Origin: Actinoalloteichus caeruleus DSM 43889
Lineage (GTDB): Bacteria; Actinomycetota; Actinomycetes; Mycobacteriales; Pseudonocardiaceae
Reading direction: 5' to 3'
Length of the DNA stretch: 64,000 nucleotides
NCBI RefSeq assembly: GCF_000429185.2
Contig: NZ_AUBJ02000001.1
Coordinates: forward strand, 4,030,001-4,094,000
This document shows positions 34,860 through 42,344 of this stretch, in pieces. Numbering within the stretch: the stretch's first letter is position 1; every line of letters starts with the position of its first letter. The translations under genes were made by a program, and so were the position numbers. The notes beneath the pieces are model-generated. The model was not told the origin of the DNA, did no database searches, and saw only the letters and a list, made by a program, of their open reading frames with translations.

Positions 34860-36194
34860 TCACCTGCGACGCAACCGGATCCCCGCGAGGAACTCGCCGT
34901 CGATCACCGGTTCCGCTCTCCCGGAGAGCACCCTCGTCACGGTCGGCGGGACCATCATCCACGGCTGGCCGGGCCCCAACAGCGGCGAGTAGACGGGCAC
35001 GAACGAGTGGTTCTGGAGTGATACCGCGAAGTCGGCGGACACGTGCCCCCTCGTGTCGACCGCCCCGGTCCCGTGCCACGGCAGCAGACCGGACCCCCCG
35101 AGGCAGGAGAACCCGCAGTGCCCCGGTTTGGGCACGTTGGTCAACCTCACCCGGGTCGGGTAGAGCCGGTCGTAGCCGAGGTCCCGGTCGACGCGGAGCA
35201 CGGCGACATAGCGGACGGCGCTCTCCCACGCCGAGCGGAGCACCCGTCGGCGCGCCGCCGCGATCACCGGTGGGGCGGCCGGCCCCGCGGACCGGATGTC
35301 GGCGAACACCCGGCGGGCCCACCGCAACCGGTGCACTCCCGGCGGGGTCGGCAACGGCGTGGAGAACAGCAGCGAGCCGAAGAAGTCCGGCAGTTTGGCC
35401 ACCAGATCGGCCAGTGGTCCGGCGGGGGTCGTGGCGATCCGCTCGTCGAGGGCGGCTGGCCCCTCCACCGGGTCGAAGTCGGCGAAGTGGTCGTGCAGCG
35501 CCCGCTCGTACCACCCGATCCGCCGTTCCCGGTCCGCGCGCAGCCCGGGACCGAGCTTCTCCTCGGCGACGTCGTCGACATCGCGGAGCTCGATGTCGGC
35601 GGTCCCGGCGACCATCCGCAGGTAGTCACCCATCTTCGCCTGGTAGGCCGCCGCCAGCGGCGCCGGTCGGCGCCGGAAGTGGTGCTGGTCGGTCAGCACC
35701 GTGATCCGGACGCCGGGCTGGTGCACCGCCCCGACCGTCTGCGCGACCTCCCGGAGGCGGACCAGCGCACCGAGTTCGGCGAGGTCGGGCAGCGGGCCGG
35801 TCGCTTTCAGGCCGTTCTGGTTGTGCTTCACGGGGAAGCCGGTGAGGACGAGGCGCACGGGTGCGCCGGCCCGAACGAAGGGCACCAGGTCCTGGCGGGC
35901 GGTGTCCAGCGGGTAGTGCGAGCGGGAGCCCTTCAGGAACTGCTTCCTCGTGAGGAGGTGGTGGACCAACGCCACCGTCCGCTCCTCCTCCCCGACCCCG
36001 CGCAGCCGGTGACCGAGGTGCTGGTGGGCGTTGTCCACCGCGCGTTTGGCCGCCCAGTCGGCGTGCGCGACGAGCTGGTCGACCAGGACCCGGCTCTGCT
36101 CCTCGTCCAGGGAGACGGCGTGGTCGGTGAGCAGCCGACCTCCGCGCATCGACCCGATGTCCAGCCCGGCCAGTGACCGGGCGTGCGACAGCAC
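34860..36194 (-). CDS. PvcA/DIT1-like isonitrile synthase half of a frameshifted gene
   Basis: This frame encodes about 440 residues ending LAGIRLRRR. Central motifs match the pyoverdine/dityrosine (PvcA, IsnA, DIT1) family: LTGFPVKHNQNGLKATGPLP with DLAELGAL just after, PGVRITVLTDQHHFR in place of the usual ISDGRVF, and a late PTRVRLTNVPKPGHCGF...LLPWHGTGAVD. The family converts the amino group of Tyr or Trp to an isonitrile using ribulose-5-phosphate. The changed DQHHF means the substrate may differ. No PvcB-type oxygenase is adjacent. GTG 36194 or ATG 36149 would start it alone, but the upstream reading frame joins it with one extra G at 36219-36225. Confidence 0.7.
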   Translation of the reverse strand: MLSHARSLAGLDIGSMRGGRLLTDHAVSLDEEQSRVLVDQLVAHADWAAKRAVDNAHQHLGHRLRGVGEEERTVALVHHLLTRKQFLKGSRSHYPLDTARQDLVPFVRAGAPVRLVLTGFPVKHNQNGLKATGPLPDLAELGALVRLREVAQTVGAVHQPGVRITVLTDQHHFRRRPAPLAAAYQAKMGDYLRMVAGTADIELRDVDDVAEEKLGPGLRADRERRIGWYERALHDHFADFDPVEGPAALDERIATTPAGPLADLVAKLPDFFGSLLFSTPLPTPPGVHRLRWARRVFADIRSAGPAAPPVIAAARRRVLRSAWESAVRYVAVLRVDRDLGYDRLYPTRVRLTNVPKPGHCGFSCLGGSGLLPWHGTGAVDTRGHVSADFAVSLQNHSFVPVYSPLLGPGQPWMMVPPTVTRVLSGRAEPVIDGEFLAGIRLRRR

Positions 36195-37744
36195 CGGGAC
36201 CGCCGGCCGGGGCGCGTGCCCCCCCGTTCGGGGGCGGCGCGCCGCCCGTCGACGTCGGTACGACGGTCCACCCGCACGAAGCGGAGCAACGGGTGCTCGC
36301 AGTTCAGCAGGTCCGCGGTGGTCGGGTCGAGCCGGCGGAACTCCTCCGCCACCGTCTCGGCGACCGCCTCCCTGACCTCGTCGACCCCGCGTTCCGGCCA
36401 GCCCCCGACCCGCAGGAATGCGGTGGCCAACTGCCCGAGTGTCCGGTGCAGGGCCCGCATGGCGCTCGCCACCCGGACCGGGCCCTCGCCGGCAGGGAGG
36501 GGGGTGACGGGGTCGCGGAGCACCACCCGACCGGTCAGCCTCAGTTCGGGGGACAACTCGGCGGCGACGGTGCGTTCGTGGGGGCCGGCCACCAGGAGGC
36601 GGTGGTGGTCGAGGAGGACGGTGACGATCGAGGTCAGCGGCCGGACGAGGTACTCGGTGAAGTTGTCCAGCTCCCCCTCCCAGTGTTCCTCCCTCGCCTC
36701 GATCACCGTGCGCAGGAGCGGGCGGCCCGAGGGCGGGGACGGACGCGTGAGCGCGTCGAGGGTGACCGCGACGGTGCCCACGGGGTACCTGGGATGCGCG
36801 GGAACGGGTTCCGGGGAGCGGATCAGCAGCGCGCGACCGGTGTCCCCCTCGGCCAGCGCGGCGAGCGCCGGCTGGGTGGCGCAGTGCAGCCGAAGGAAGG
36901 GGTCCGACTCCACCACGGCGTTCAGTGATCGCCAGCCGTTGAGGCGGCCGAGCGCCGCCCGCCCCCCGAAACCCGACGTGGAGCCGGCGGCGCGGGGAGC
37001 GGGGACGTCCGCGCCCGAGTCCGGTCGCGTACGAGGTGGGGCGATAACCGGGCCGCCGTCGGAGACGAGCGCACCCGGGTCGGCCTCGAGCTCGACCTCC
37101 CAGTTCGGGCCCCGGTCCCCGTCGCGGCGGGCACCGGGGGCGGGAGGTCGGGCGACGACGACGGTGCCGGGTCGGGTGGGCAGCGGAACGACGAGGCCGC
37201 GCGGGGGGAGGACGAGACCTCCGTCGTCCCCCCGGAAGAAGTCGATCTTCTCGGCGGCGAGGTCCGCGAGGTTCCTGGGCAGGTCGTGGTCGACCGGTAA
37301 CCGGTCCAGCCGGCTCCACCCGGTGCCGTCGAGGCGCAGGGTGCGCGCGCCGTCGCCCCCGCCACCTCCGGGGAGGTCGGGAACGTGCCACAGCTCGGGG
37401 CGTCCTCCCGTCTCCAGCTCGACCGTCGCCCGTTCGACCCAGTTCCTGGTTCGCCGCCGGCGGGTCCGGCGGAGCCTGGTCAGCTGGCGGAGGACGGCTG
37501 CCCGGTCCGCCGGATCGGGCAGCCGGACACCGGTCCCCGTACCGACGCCGGTGAGCACCACGTTCCCGTTCCTGCGTTCGACGGCGAGCCCGTACCCGCC
37601 CTCCCGCAGCAGCCCCTCGATGAAGGCGAGGTCGGGGTCGGCGGGTGTCGGTGGGGTCCCGGTCTCGGGGGCCCGCGTCGCGGGTTCCGGCGTCACCACC
37701 CGCGTTCCGCCCTGAGTCATCAACTGTGCCAGCGCCTCCCTCAC
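35933..37744 (-). CDS. N-terminal half, possibly IucA/IucC-like, of a frameshifted gene
   Basis: Read as it stands, this frame has 603 codons from 37744, but only codons 1 to about 507 look like a protein. After the seven-C run at 36219-36225 (plus strand) the frame turns Arg/Ser-rich while the PvcA-like frame becomes meaningful. In the good part, GDTGRALLIRSPEP, then WEGELDNFTEYLVRPLTSIV, then LLVAGPHERTVAAEL and VVLRDPVTP follow the pattern of NIS siderophore synthetases, but the usual HxQN is HERT and no GHPxHPxxK is seen. If joined, the protein would have about 960 aa. The assignment is tentative. Confidence 0.45.
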   Translation of the reverse strand: MREALAQLMTQGGTRVVTPEPATRAPETGTPPTPADPDLAFIEGLLREGGYGLAVERRNGNVVLTGVGTGTGVRLPDPADRAAVLRQLTRLRRTRRRRTRNWVERATVELETGGRPELWHVPDLPGGGGGDGARTLRLDGTGWSRLDRLPVDHDLPRNLADLAAEKIDFFRGDDGGLVLPPRGLVVPLPTRPGTVVVARPPAPGARRDGDRGPNWEVELEADPGALVSDGGPVIAPPRTRPDSGADVPAPRAAGSTSGFGGRAALGRLNGWRSLNAVVESDPFLRLHCATQPALAALAEGDTGRALLIRSPEPVPAHPRYPVGTVAVTLDALTRPSPPSGRPLLRTVIEAREEHWEGELDNFTEYLVRPLTSIVTVLLDHHRLLVAGPHERTVAAELSPELRLTGRVVLRDPVTPLPAGEGPVRVASAMRALHRTLGQLATAFLRVGGWPERGVDEVREAVAETVAEEFRRLDPTTADLLNCEHPLLRFVRVDRRTDVDGRRAAPERGGTRPGRRSRCCRTPGHWPGWTSGRCAEVGCSPTTPSPWTRSRAGSWSTSSSRTPTGRPNARWTTPTSTSVTGCAGSGRRSGRWRWSTTSSRGSSS

Positions 37745-38032
37745 CTCACCACAGCCAGGGCACGGCGCCCGCTGTCGTCGACCCGACCCGACGGGCGCGC
37801 GTCATCCCGGCTGGCTGTCACCGAATTGCCCGGTCGGAAAGTCGGAGACCGACATCCCCCACCTGCGGACTCCAGATCACACGACTATGCATTGTGGCAA
37901 GGCGAGCGGCCGCCGTCGAATCACCTGGGTAAGCGGAGAATCACCCAATGCGCGGCGAAAGACAAGAAATGGAGCAAGTTAGCGGAAGGTAAATATTACT
38001 GAGCGTGATAGCCAGGGTTCATCACCCACGAC
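37745..38032. other. Intergenic stretch with AT-rich core
   Basis: About 290 bp. From 37850 to 38003 the base composition drops clearly in GC (GGTAAATATTACTGAGCG is typical). It contains two GAATCACC sequences (37918, 37938). The short frames here, including a 14-codon one, have no support. Confidence 0.4.
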
Positions 38033-38067
38033 GAAGGGCCGCCCCCGTTTCCGGGGAGCGGCCCTTC
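38033..38067. terminator. Strong hairpin before the NAD(P)-binding gene end
   Basis: GAAGGGCCGCCCCC (38033-38046) pairs with 38053-38067 (GGGGaGCGGCCCTTC) with one bulged A and a 6-nt loop. It is downstream of the leftward gene ending at 38126 and can act for either strand. Confidence 0.65.
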
Positions 38068-38125
38068 CGCGCGTCCTGGGCGTCGCGATACCACCGGCAG
38101 CGGGCCACCGAAGGTGAAGTCCGGG

Positions 38126-38776
38126 TCAAATACCGGCGACCGCCTCGTCGACCGGAGTGCCACCACCGACGAGTTCCAGTGTTTTCCTCGTACCGGCACC
38201 GCTGCCCAACAGCTCCAGAAGTACCGAGGCCACGTCCGTTCGGGAAACCTCACCCGGTTCCACCCGTTCGGCCAGGTGGACCCGGCCGGCGCCCGGGTCG
38301 TCGGTCAGGCGCCCAGGTCGCAGAATGGTCCAGTCCAGATTCCTCGAACGCAAATCCCGTTCGGCCGCCGCTTTCGCCCGGAGATAGGCCGCGAAGACCT
38401 CGTCCATCCCCTCGTCCTCGGCCCGGTCGAGACCCATCGCGCTGATCTGGACGAACCGGGGCACCCGCGCCGCCTCGGCCGCATCCGCGAGGAGCACGGC
38501 CGCGGCACGGTCCACGGTGTCCTTCCTCGCCACGCCACTGCCCGGCCCCGCACCGGCGGCGAAGACCACGGCGTCCGCTCCCTCCAGCTGCCGCACGACC
38601 TCACCCCGGTCCGCTGACTCCAGGTCGAGCACGACTCCGCTCGCTCCCGTGCTCGCGACGTCGTCGAGGTGACCGGGATCGCGGATCAGCCCGGTGACGC
38701 TGTCGCCCCGCGCGGCCAGCGACCGCTGCAGGATGAGTGCGATCTTCCCGTGTCCTCCGGCGATGACTACATGCAT
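38126..38776 (-). CDS. NAD(P)H-binding (NmrA/SDR_a5-like) oxidoreductase
   Basis: The protein has 216 aa and an ATG start. The N-terminus MHVVIAGGHGKIALILQRSL is an atypical-SDR dinucleotide fold (GGHGKIA). AVVFAAGAGPGSG and FVQISAMGLDRAE are the usual middle strands, and YLRAKAAAERDLRSRNLDWT then ILRPGRLTDDP follow. The family covers NAD(P)-dependent sugar epimerases, quinone reductases and regulators; the substrate is unknown. It is a single-gene unit with a terminator after the stop. Confidence 0.85.
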   Translation of the reverse strand: MHVVIAGGHGKIALILQRSLAARGDSVTGLIRDPGHLDDVASTGASGVVLDLESADRGEVVRQLEGADAVVFAAGAGPGSGVARKDTVDRAAAVLLADAAEAARVPRFVQISAMGLDRAEDEGMDEVFAAYLRAKAAAERDLRSRNLDWTILRPGRLTDDPGAGRVHLAERVEPGEVSRTDVASVLLELLGSGAGTRKTLELVGGGTPVDEAVAGI

Positions 38777-38835
38777 CCGAGAACGTTAACCGCTCGGCGC
38801 CCGCGACGCCGTCCACGACGTACCCGCCGGCCGGG

Positions 38836-39489
38836 TCAGTCGGCGAGGCAGCCCCTCCGGTCGGCCACGTCCCGGACCATGTGCGCGATCAACCGCTCGT
38901 AGACCAACTCCCGCAACCACCTCCCGGTCACCGACCCCCCGGGGCTCACCGTGTCGGCCCACGCCGTCTGGTCGATGCGCAGCGTGTGCTCGTCGGCGGT
39001 GAGGACGGAGACACCGTGCCGGCGGGCACGGCCCGGCGCGTTGTCGAGGTAGTCGTCGATGCCGTGGACGGCGGCGGGCAGCACCATCGCCGCGCCGCAG
39101 TGCCGGGCGAAGGGAGCGGCCGACCCCAGCGCGGTCCGCCAGTGGCGGGCGAAGGAGATGACCCCGGACAGGCGCACCGCGGGTGGCGGCACGCGACCGG
39201 CCATCTCGGGCCACGTCCAGGTGGCGACCGAGGTGCGGTCGGTGTTGGGTCCGAACCCGAGGCACAACCTCTCGGCGTGGGCCTCGGGAACCAGTTCGGC
39301 GACGGGAACGACCCGTCGCCCGAGCAACGTCATGGCGGGCAACGCCACGCCGCGCCACCCGAGAACGGAGACCACTGCCTCGCTCAGGCTCTCGGGTGGA
39401 TCCGCCAGGTCGACCTCCGGCCTCGGCCGGGTGGGCAACACGTCGGAATGGGGTCCGGTCGCGTGCCCAGGTGTGCGGCTCACCGGCAT
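38836..39489 (-). CDS. Hypothetical protein
   Basis: The protein has 217 aa from ATG 39489, with CGAGGAGGCG upstream. It has an internal SVLGWRGVALPAMTLLGRRV, WTWPEMAGRVPPPAVRLSG and a helical C-terminus (WLRELVYERLIAHMVRDVAD). No domain or family is recognised. It does not overlap its neighbours, and the region upstream carries direct repeats (39675-39708) that could regulate it. Confidence 0.6.
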   Translation of the reverse strand: MPVSRTPGHATGPHSDVLPTRPRPEVDLADPPESLSEAVVSVLGWRGVALPAMTLLGRRVVPVAELVPEAHAERLCLGFGPNTDRTSVATWTWPEMAGRVPPPAVRLSGVISFARHWRTALGSAAPFARHCGAAMVLPAAVHGIDDYLDNAPGRARRHGVSVLTADEHTLRIDQTAWADTVSPGGSVTGRWLRELVYERLIAHMVRDVADRRGCLAD

Positions 39490-39674
39490 CGCCTCCTCGG
39501 GGTGAACAGCGACGCTATTCCGTCGCGACGAATGTTCGTTAAGCAGAGTTACCAGCTCCGTTGAGAAACTCCTCCAGAGCGATGCGACCACTGCGACCGA
39601 CGGCGTTGAGCGGTCGATGACCGGTCGACGACCGGTTCCCGGGTTTCGGCCGAGCGATGCCGCCGTTCGAGTGA

Positions 39675-39708
39675 CCAGCGAAAACCAGCGGACGAAAGAA
39701 CCAGCGAG
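39675..39708. repeat. Three direct repeats ACCAGCGA/G
   Basis: ACCAGCGA (39675), ACCAGCGG (39685) and ACCAGCGA (39701) occur within 34 bp with 10- and 16-bp spacing, just before a TACTAT box. An operator is possible. Confidence 0.4.
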
Positions 39709-39911
39709 TAGTACTATCCCTTGCGAATAATGATCTCCCCTGAGACCCTTAGCGGTGGCGGAGGGGACGATCGGCCCCGGAACCGCCACACCACAGCATG
39801 CGGCCGAACGGGCTATTCGAGGAGTTCTTCCGGCCGACATGGGAAGTGTGGGCGAGTGGCATCCCGAGGTGGTGGTTCAAGGGCGTTTCACGTAGCACCT
39901 CGACACTTCCT

Positions 39912-39943
39912 GTCACCCGCCCGCCACTTTTGGGGTGACTTTT
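39912..39943 (+). terminator. Hairpin with TTTT tail
   Basis: GTCACCC (39912-39918) pairs with GGGTGAC (39933-39939) across a 14-nt loop and is followed by TTTT on the plus strand, closer to a classical intrinsic terminator than most in this window. Confidence 0.45.
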
Positions 39944-40324
39944 GTCAGCACTGAACCGAACATCACCATCCGCACGATCCGAGAACCACCACGCGGATCG
40001 CCGAATGCGCATCCACACCCGACGAATGGACATCCGGGTTCCACCACGACCGAAACGGGGTCAGCGCGATTCGCCAACCGGGGAGGGCGGGAGGCCAGGC
40101 CGGTGGCTGGTCAACCGTTCGCGTGATCACCGGGCCCGCGACCCCGACAACCCCCCACGGCACCCTCCGAGCGGCCCCGGCCCCGGCCCCGGAACACCGC
40201 ACCGCGCCGGGGCGAGATGTCCCGGCCGCCGGGCGAGGACCAGGACCGCCCGCGCGCGGCGGGCAGGGGACGCCGGGGGTGACGGTGCGCCGGGCTGGGC
40301 GGAGGGGGAGCACCCCACGAACGA

Positions 40325-40371
40325 CTACGGGCGGCTCCGCCACGCTGTGCGTGAACCGGAGCCGCCCGTAG
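40325..40371 (-). terminator. Perfect 15-bp terminator hairpin of tRNA-Leu
   Basis: CTACGGGCGGCTCCG (40325-40339) and its exact complement at 40357-40371 with a 17-nt loop lie immediately beyond the tRNA 3' end on the minus strand. Confidence 0.75.
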
Positions 40372-40373
40372 GG

Positions 40374-40459
40374 TGGTGGGCGAGGAGGGAGTTGAACCCT
40401 CACGTCCTTACGGACACACGGACCTGAACCGTGCGCGTCTGCCATTCCGCCACTCGCCC
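40374..40459 (-). tRNA. leuT: tRNA-Leu(CAG)
   Basis: The minus strand folds as a class II tRNA: acceptor GGGCGAG pairs with CTCGCCC, the D-arm reads TGGCGGAATGGCAGACGC, the anticodon loop reads TTCAGGT with CAG, the variable arm is long, and the T-arm reads GGGTTCAACTCCC. CCA is encoded (40374-40376). It is divergent from fhaA, as leuT is in Mycobacterium. Confidence 0.96.
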
Positions 40460-40590
40460 GAGTGGAGTTGGTCTCGCTGACCGACGACGAAAGCCTAGCA
40501 CGCCCCAGAACCTAGTTGGAACGGGGGCATGTCCCACCCCTCCGGCACGGATACGATCGGGGAGGTAGTCGCATCAGGTGGAGGTATGTG

Positions 40591-41796
40591 GTGGGCCTCG
40601 TGCAGCGCTTCGAGCGCCGTCTCGAAGGCGTCATTGGTAACACCTTCGCCCGGGTGTTCGGCGGCAGCGTCGTCCCGCAGGAACTCGCCCAGAGCCTGCA
40701 ACGCGACGCTGACGGCAACGTCCGGGAACTGGCTGGCGGCCGTCTCCTGGCCCCCAACCACTTCGTGGTAACGCTGGGTCCCGGTGACCACGATCGACTA
40801 TCAGGCAACGAGCAACAGGTCACCCAGCTGCTCGCTGACTGCGTCAAGGAGCACCTCGCCGAACAAGGGTGGGATACATATGGTGACGTCGTAGTCTCCC
40901 TGGAGCGCTCTGAAACGCTGCACACGGGACAGTTCCGAACCAGCTCGTCCGTCGACCCGGATGCGGGTCAGCGGCCGGCACCACCTCGCAACACAGGAGA
41001 ACGACCCATGAGCCAGCCACCCGGCCAGCAGTACCCCGAGAGCGACCCGTACGGCCAGCCCGGTCAGTACGGGTATGACCAGGGCTACGGCCAGGGCCAG
41101 TACGGTTACGACCAGGGCTACGGCCAGGGCCAGCCCGGCTACGACCAGGGCTACGGCCAGCAGCAGCAACAGGGCTACGGCGGCGCCCCCCAGGGCTACG
41201 ACCAGGGCTACGGCCAGCAGCAACAGGGCTACGGCCAGGGCCAGCCCGGCTACGACCAGGGCTACGGCGGCGCCCCCCAGGGGTACGACCAGGGCTACGG
41301 CCAGGGCCAGCCCGGCTACGGCCAGCAGCAGCAGCAGGGCTACGGCGGCGCCCCGCAGGGGTACGACCAGGGCTACAGCGGCGCCCCCCAGGGCTACGAC
41401 CAGGGCTACGGCCAGCAGCCGCAACAGGGCTACGGCGGCCAGCCCGGCTACGACCAGCAGGGCGCGCCCGGATACGCCCCGCCTGCCGTGCGCACCGGGC
41501 CCCGACAGGTGACGGCTATCCTTCAGCTGGACGACGGCTCGAACCGCACCTACACGCTGACCCAGGGCAGCAATGTCGTCGGGCGAGGCCAGGACGCGCA
41601 CTTCCGGCTGCCCGACACCGGTGTCTCCCGGCGCCACCTGGAGATCACCTGGGATGGGCAGAGTGCGACGCTGGCCGACCTCGGTTCCACCAACGGGACC
41701 ACGGTCAACGGCAACTCGGTGCAGACTTGGCAGCTTGCCGACGGTGACGTCGTCCGCATCGGCCACTCGTCCCTGGTGTTCCGGAGCCAGGGCTGA
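40591..41796 (+). CDS. fhaA: FhaA, DUF3662 and FHA-domain protein
   Basis: The protein has 401 aa from GTG 40591 ([13 protein letters not shown]), with GGAGG 6 nt upstream. Residues 1-130 are the DUF3662/FhaA N-terminal domain that is needed for its cell-wall-related partners. Residues about 150-300 are a low-complexity linker of GYDQGYGQ repeats. The C-terminal FHA domain has [20 protein letters not shown] and [14 protein letters not shown], with Arg and Ser for phosphothreonine binding. FhaA links PknB signalling to MviN/MurJ and division-site peptidoglycan control. It is the first gene of the cluster. Confidence 0.95.
   Translation: MGLVQRFERRLEGVIGNTFARVFGGSVVPQELAQSLQRDADGNVRELAGGRLLAPNHFVVTLGPGDHDRLSGNEQQVTQLLADCVKEHLAEQGWDTYGDVVVSLERSETLHTGQFRTSSSVDPDAGQRPAPPRNTGERPMSQPPGQQYPESDPYGQPGQYGYDQGYGQGQYGYDQGYGQGQPGYDQGYGQQQQQGYGGAPQGYDQGYGQQQQGYGQGQPGYDQGYGGAPQGYDQGYGQGQPGYGQQQQQGYGGAPQGYDQGYSGAPQGYDQGYGQQPQQGYGGQPGYDQQGAPGYAPPAVRTGPRQVTAILQLDDGSNRTYTLTQGSNVVGRGQDAHFRLPDTGVSRRHLEITWDGQSATLADLGSTNGTTVNGNSVQTWQLADGDVVRIGHSSLVFRSQG
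41049..41470 (+). repeat. GYDQGYGQ low-complexity repeat within fhaA
   Basis: Codons repeat patterns such as [13 protein letters not shown] and [18 protein letters not shown] many times. The encoded linker is rich in Gly, Tyr and Gln with few charges, resembling FUS-like disordered regions. The DNA repeats are imperfect, so slippage-driven length change is likely. Confidence 0.85.
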
Positions 41797-41882
41797 GCCG
41801 GCCGTACCTTTTGGGTGTCCTCCAGGCGGGAGCGGTCGGAGACAGTGGAAGACGGGTATCCCCACGCGGGTGGGGGTGAAAC

Positions 41883-42344
41883 GTGCCAGAGCTGGTGATT
41901 CAGCTGACCAGAGCGGGATTCCTCGCTCTGCTCTGGTTGTTCGTGCTGGCCGCGCTCCGGGTGGTTCGCTCCGATCTCTACGCTGCCTCCGGGTTGCGGG
42001 CGTCGGTGCCGAACACCCGGCGGGCGCAGCCTCGGCAGCCCAAGGGCGCGAAGTCTCCCCGGCAGCTCCTGGTCACCCAGGGCGCGCTGGCGGGGACGCG
42101 AATCGCCCTGGACGGCCGGCCCATCTCGATCGGCAGGGCGGACGATTCCACGCTGGTGCTCGACGACGACTACGCCTCGACACGGCACGCGCGGCTGGTG
42201 CTGCGCGGCAGTGACTGGTACGTGGAGGACCTCGGCTCCACCAACGGCACCTACCTCGACCGGGCGAAGGTCACGGGTCCGACCCGAGTCCCGCTCAGGG
42301 CCCCGATCCGTATTGGCAAGACGGTGATCGAGCTGCACTCATGA
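41883..42344 (+). CDS. fhaB: FhaB (FipA), membrane-anchored FHA protein
   Basis: The protein has 153 aa from GTG 41883. A membrane helix spans about 10-27 (RAGFLALLWLFVLAALRVV). The FHA domain has SIGRADDSTLVLDDDYASTR with HARL after it, and [17 protein letters not shown]. It is a phosphothreonine reader that links PknA/PknB signals to FtsZ and FtsQ at the septum in mycobacteria. It overlaps pstP by ATGA, indicating translational coupling. Confidence 0.95.
   Translation: MPELVIQLTRAGFLALLWLFVLAALRVVRSDLYAASGLRASVPNTRRAQPRQPKGAKSPRQLLVTQGALAGTRIALDGRPISIGRADDSTLVLDDDYASTRHARLVLRGSDWYVEDLGSTNGTYLDRAKVTGPTRVPLRAPIRIGKTVIELHS

Larger units (their letters stand above)
39490..40324. other. Non-coding stretch upstream of the tRNA-Leu region
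   Basis: About 830 bp. The open frames here show poor third-position GC and no similarity. It holds three ACCAGCG-type direct repeats, a TACTAT -10-like box at 39713, a degenerate parS at 39885, and a hairpin followed by TTTT at 39912-39943, which together could delimit a small RNA. Confidence 0.4.

Noticed and set aside
36195-36260. Two overlapping genes instead of one frameshifted gene at the NIS/PvcA-like locus
   Set aside because: The overlap would exceed 200 bp and the tail of the first frame is Arg/Ser-rich and unlike any protein, so a single base error or slippage is more likely.
39885-39898. Second parS (GTTTCACGTAGCAC)
   Set aside because: Three mismatches in one half; more likely chance or a decayed site.
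39721-39954. Small protein gene starting TTG 39721
   Set aside because: Third codon positions are not GC-rich and the hairpin with TTTT lies inside it; a non-coding RNA fits better.
41049-41470. Regular repeats looking like a CRISPR array
   Set aside because: The repeats are in-frame GYDQ codons inside fhaA and have no spacer structure or adjacent cas genes.
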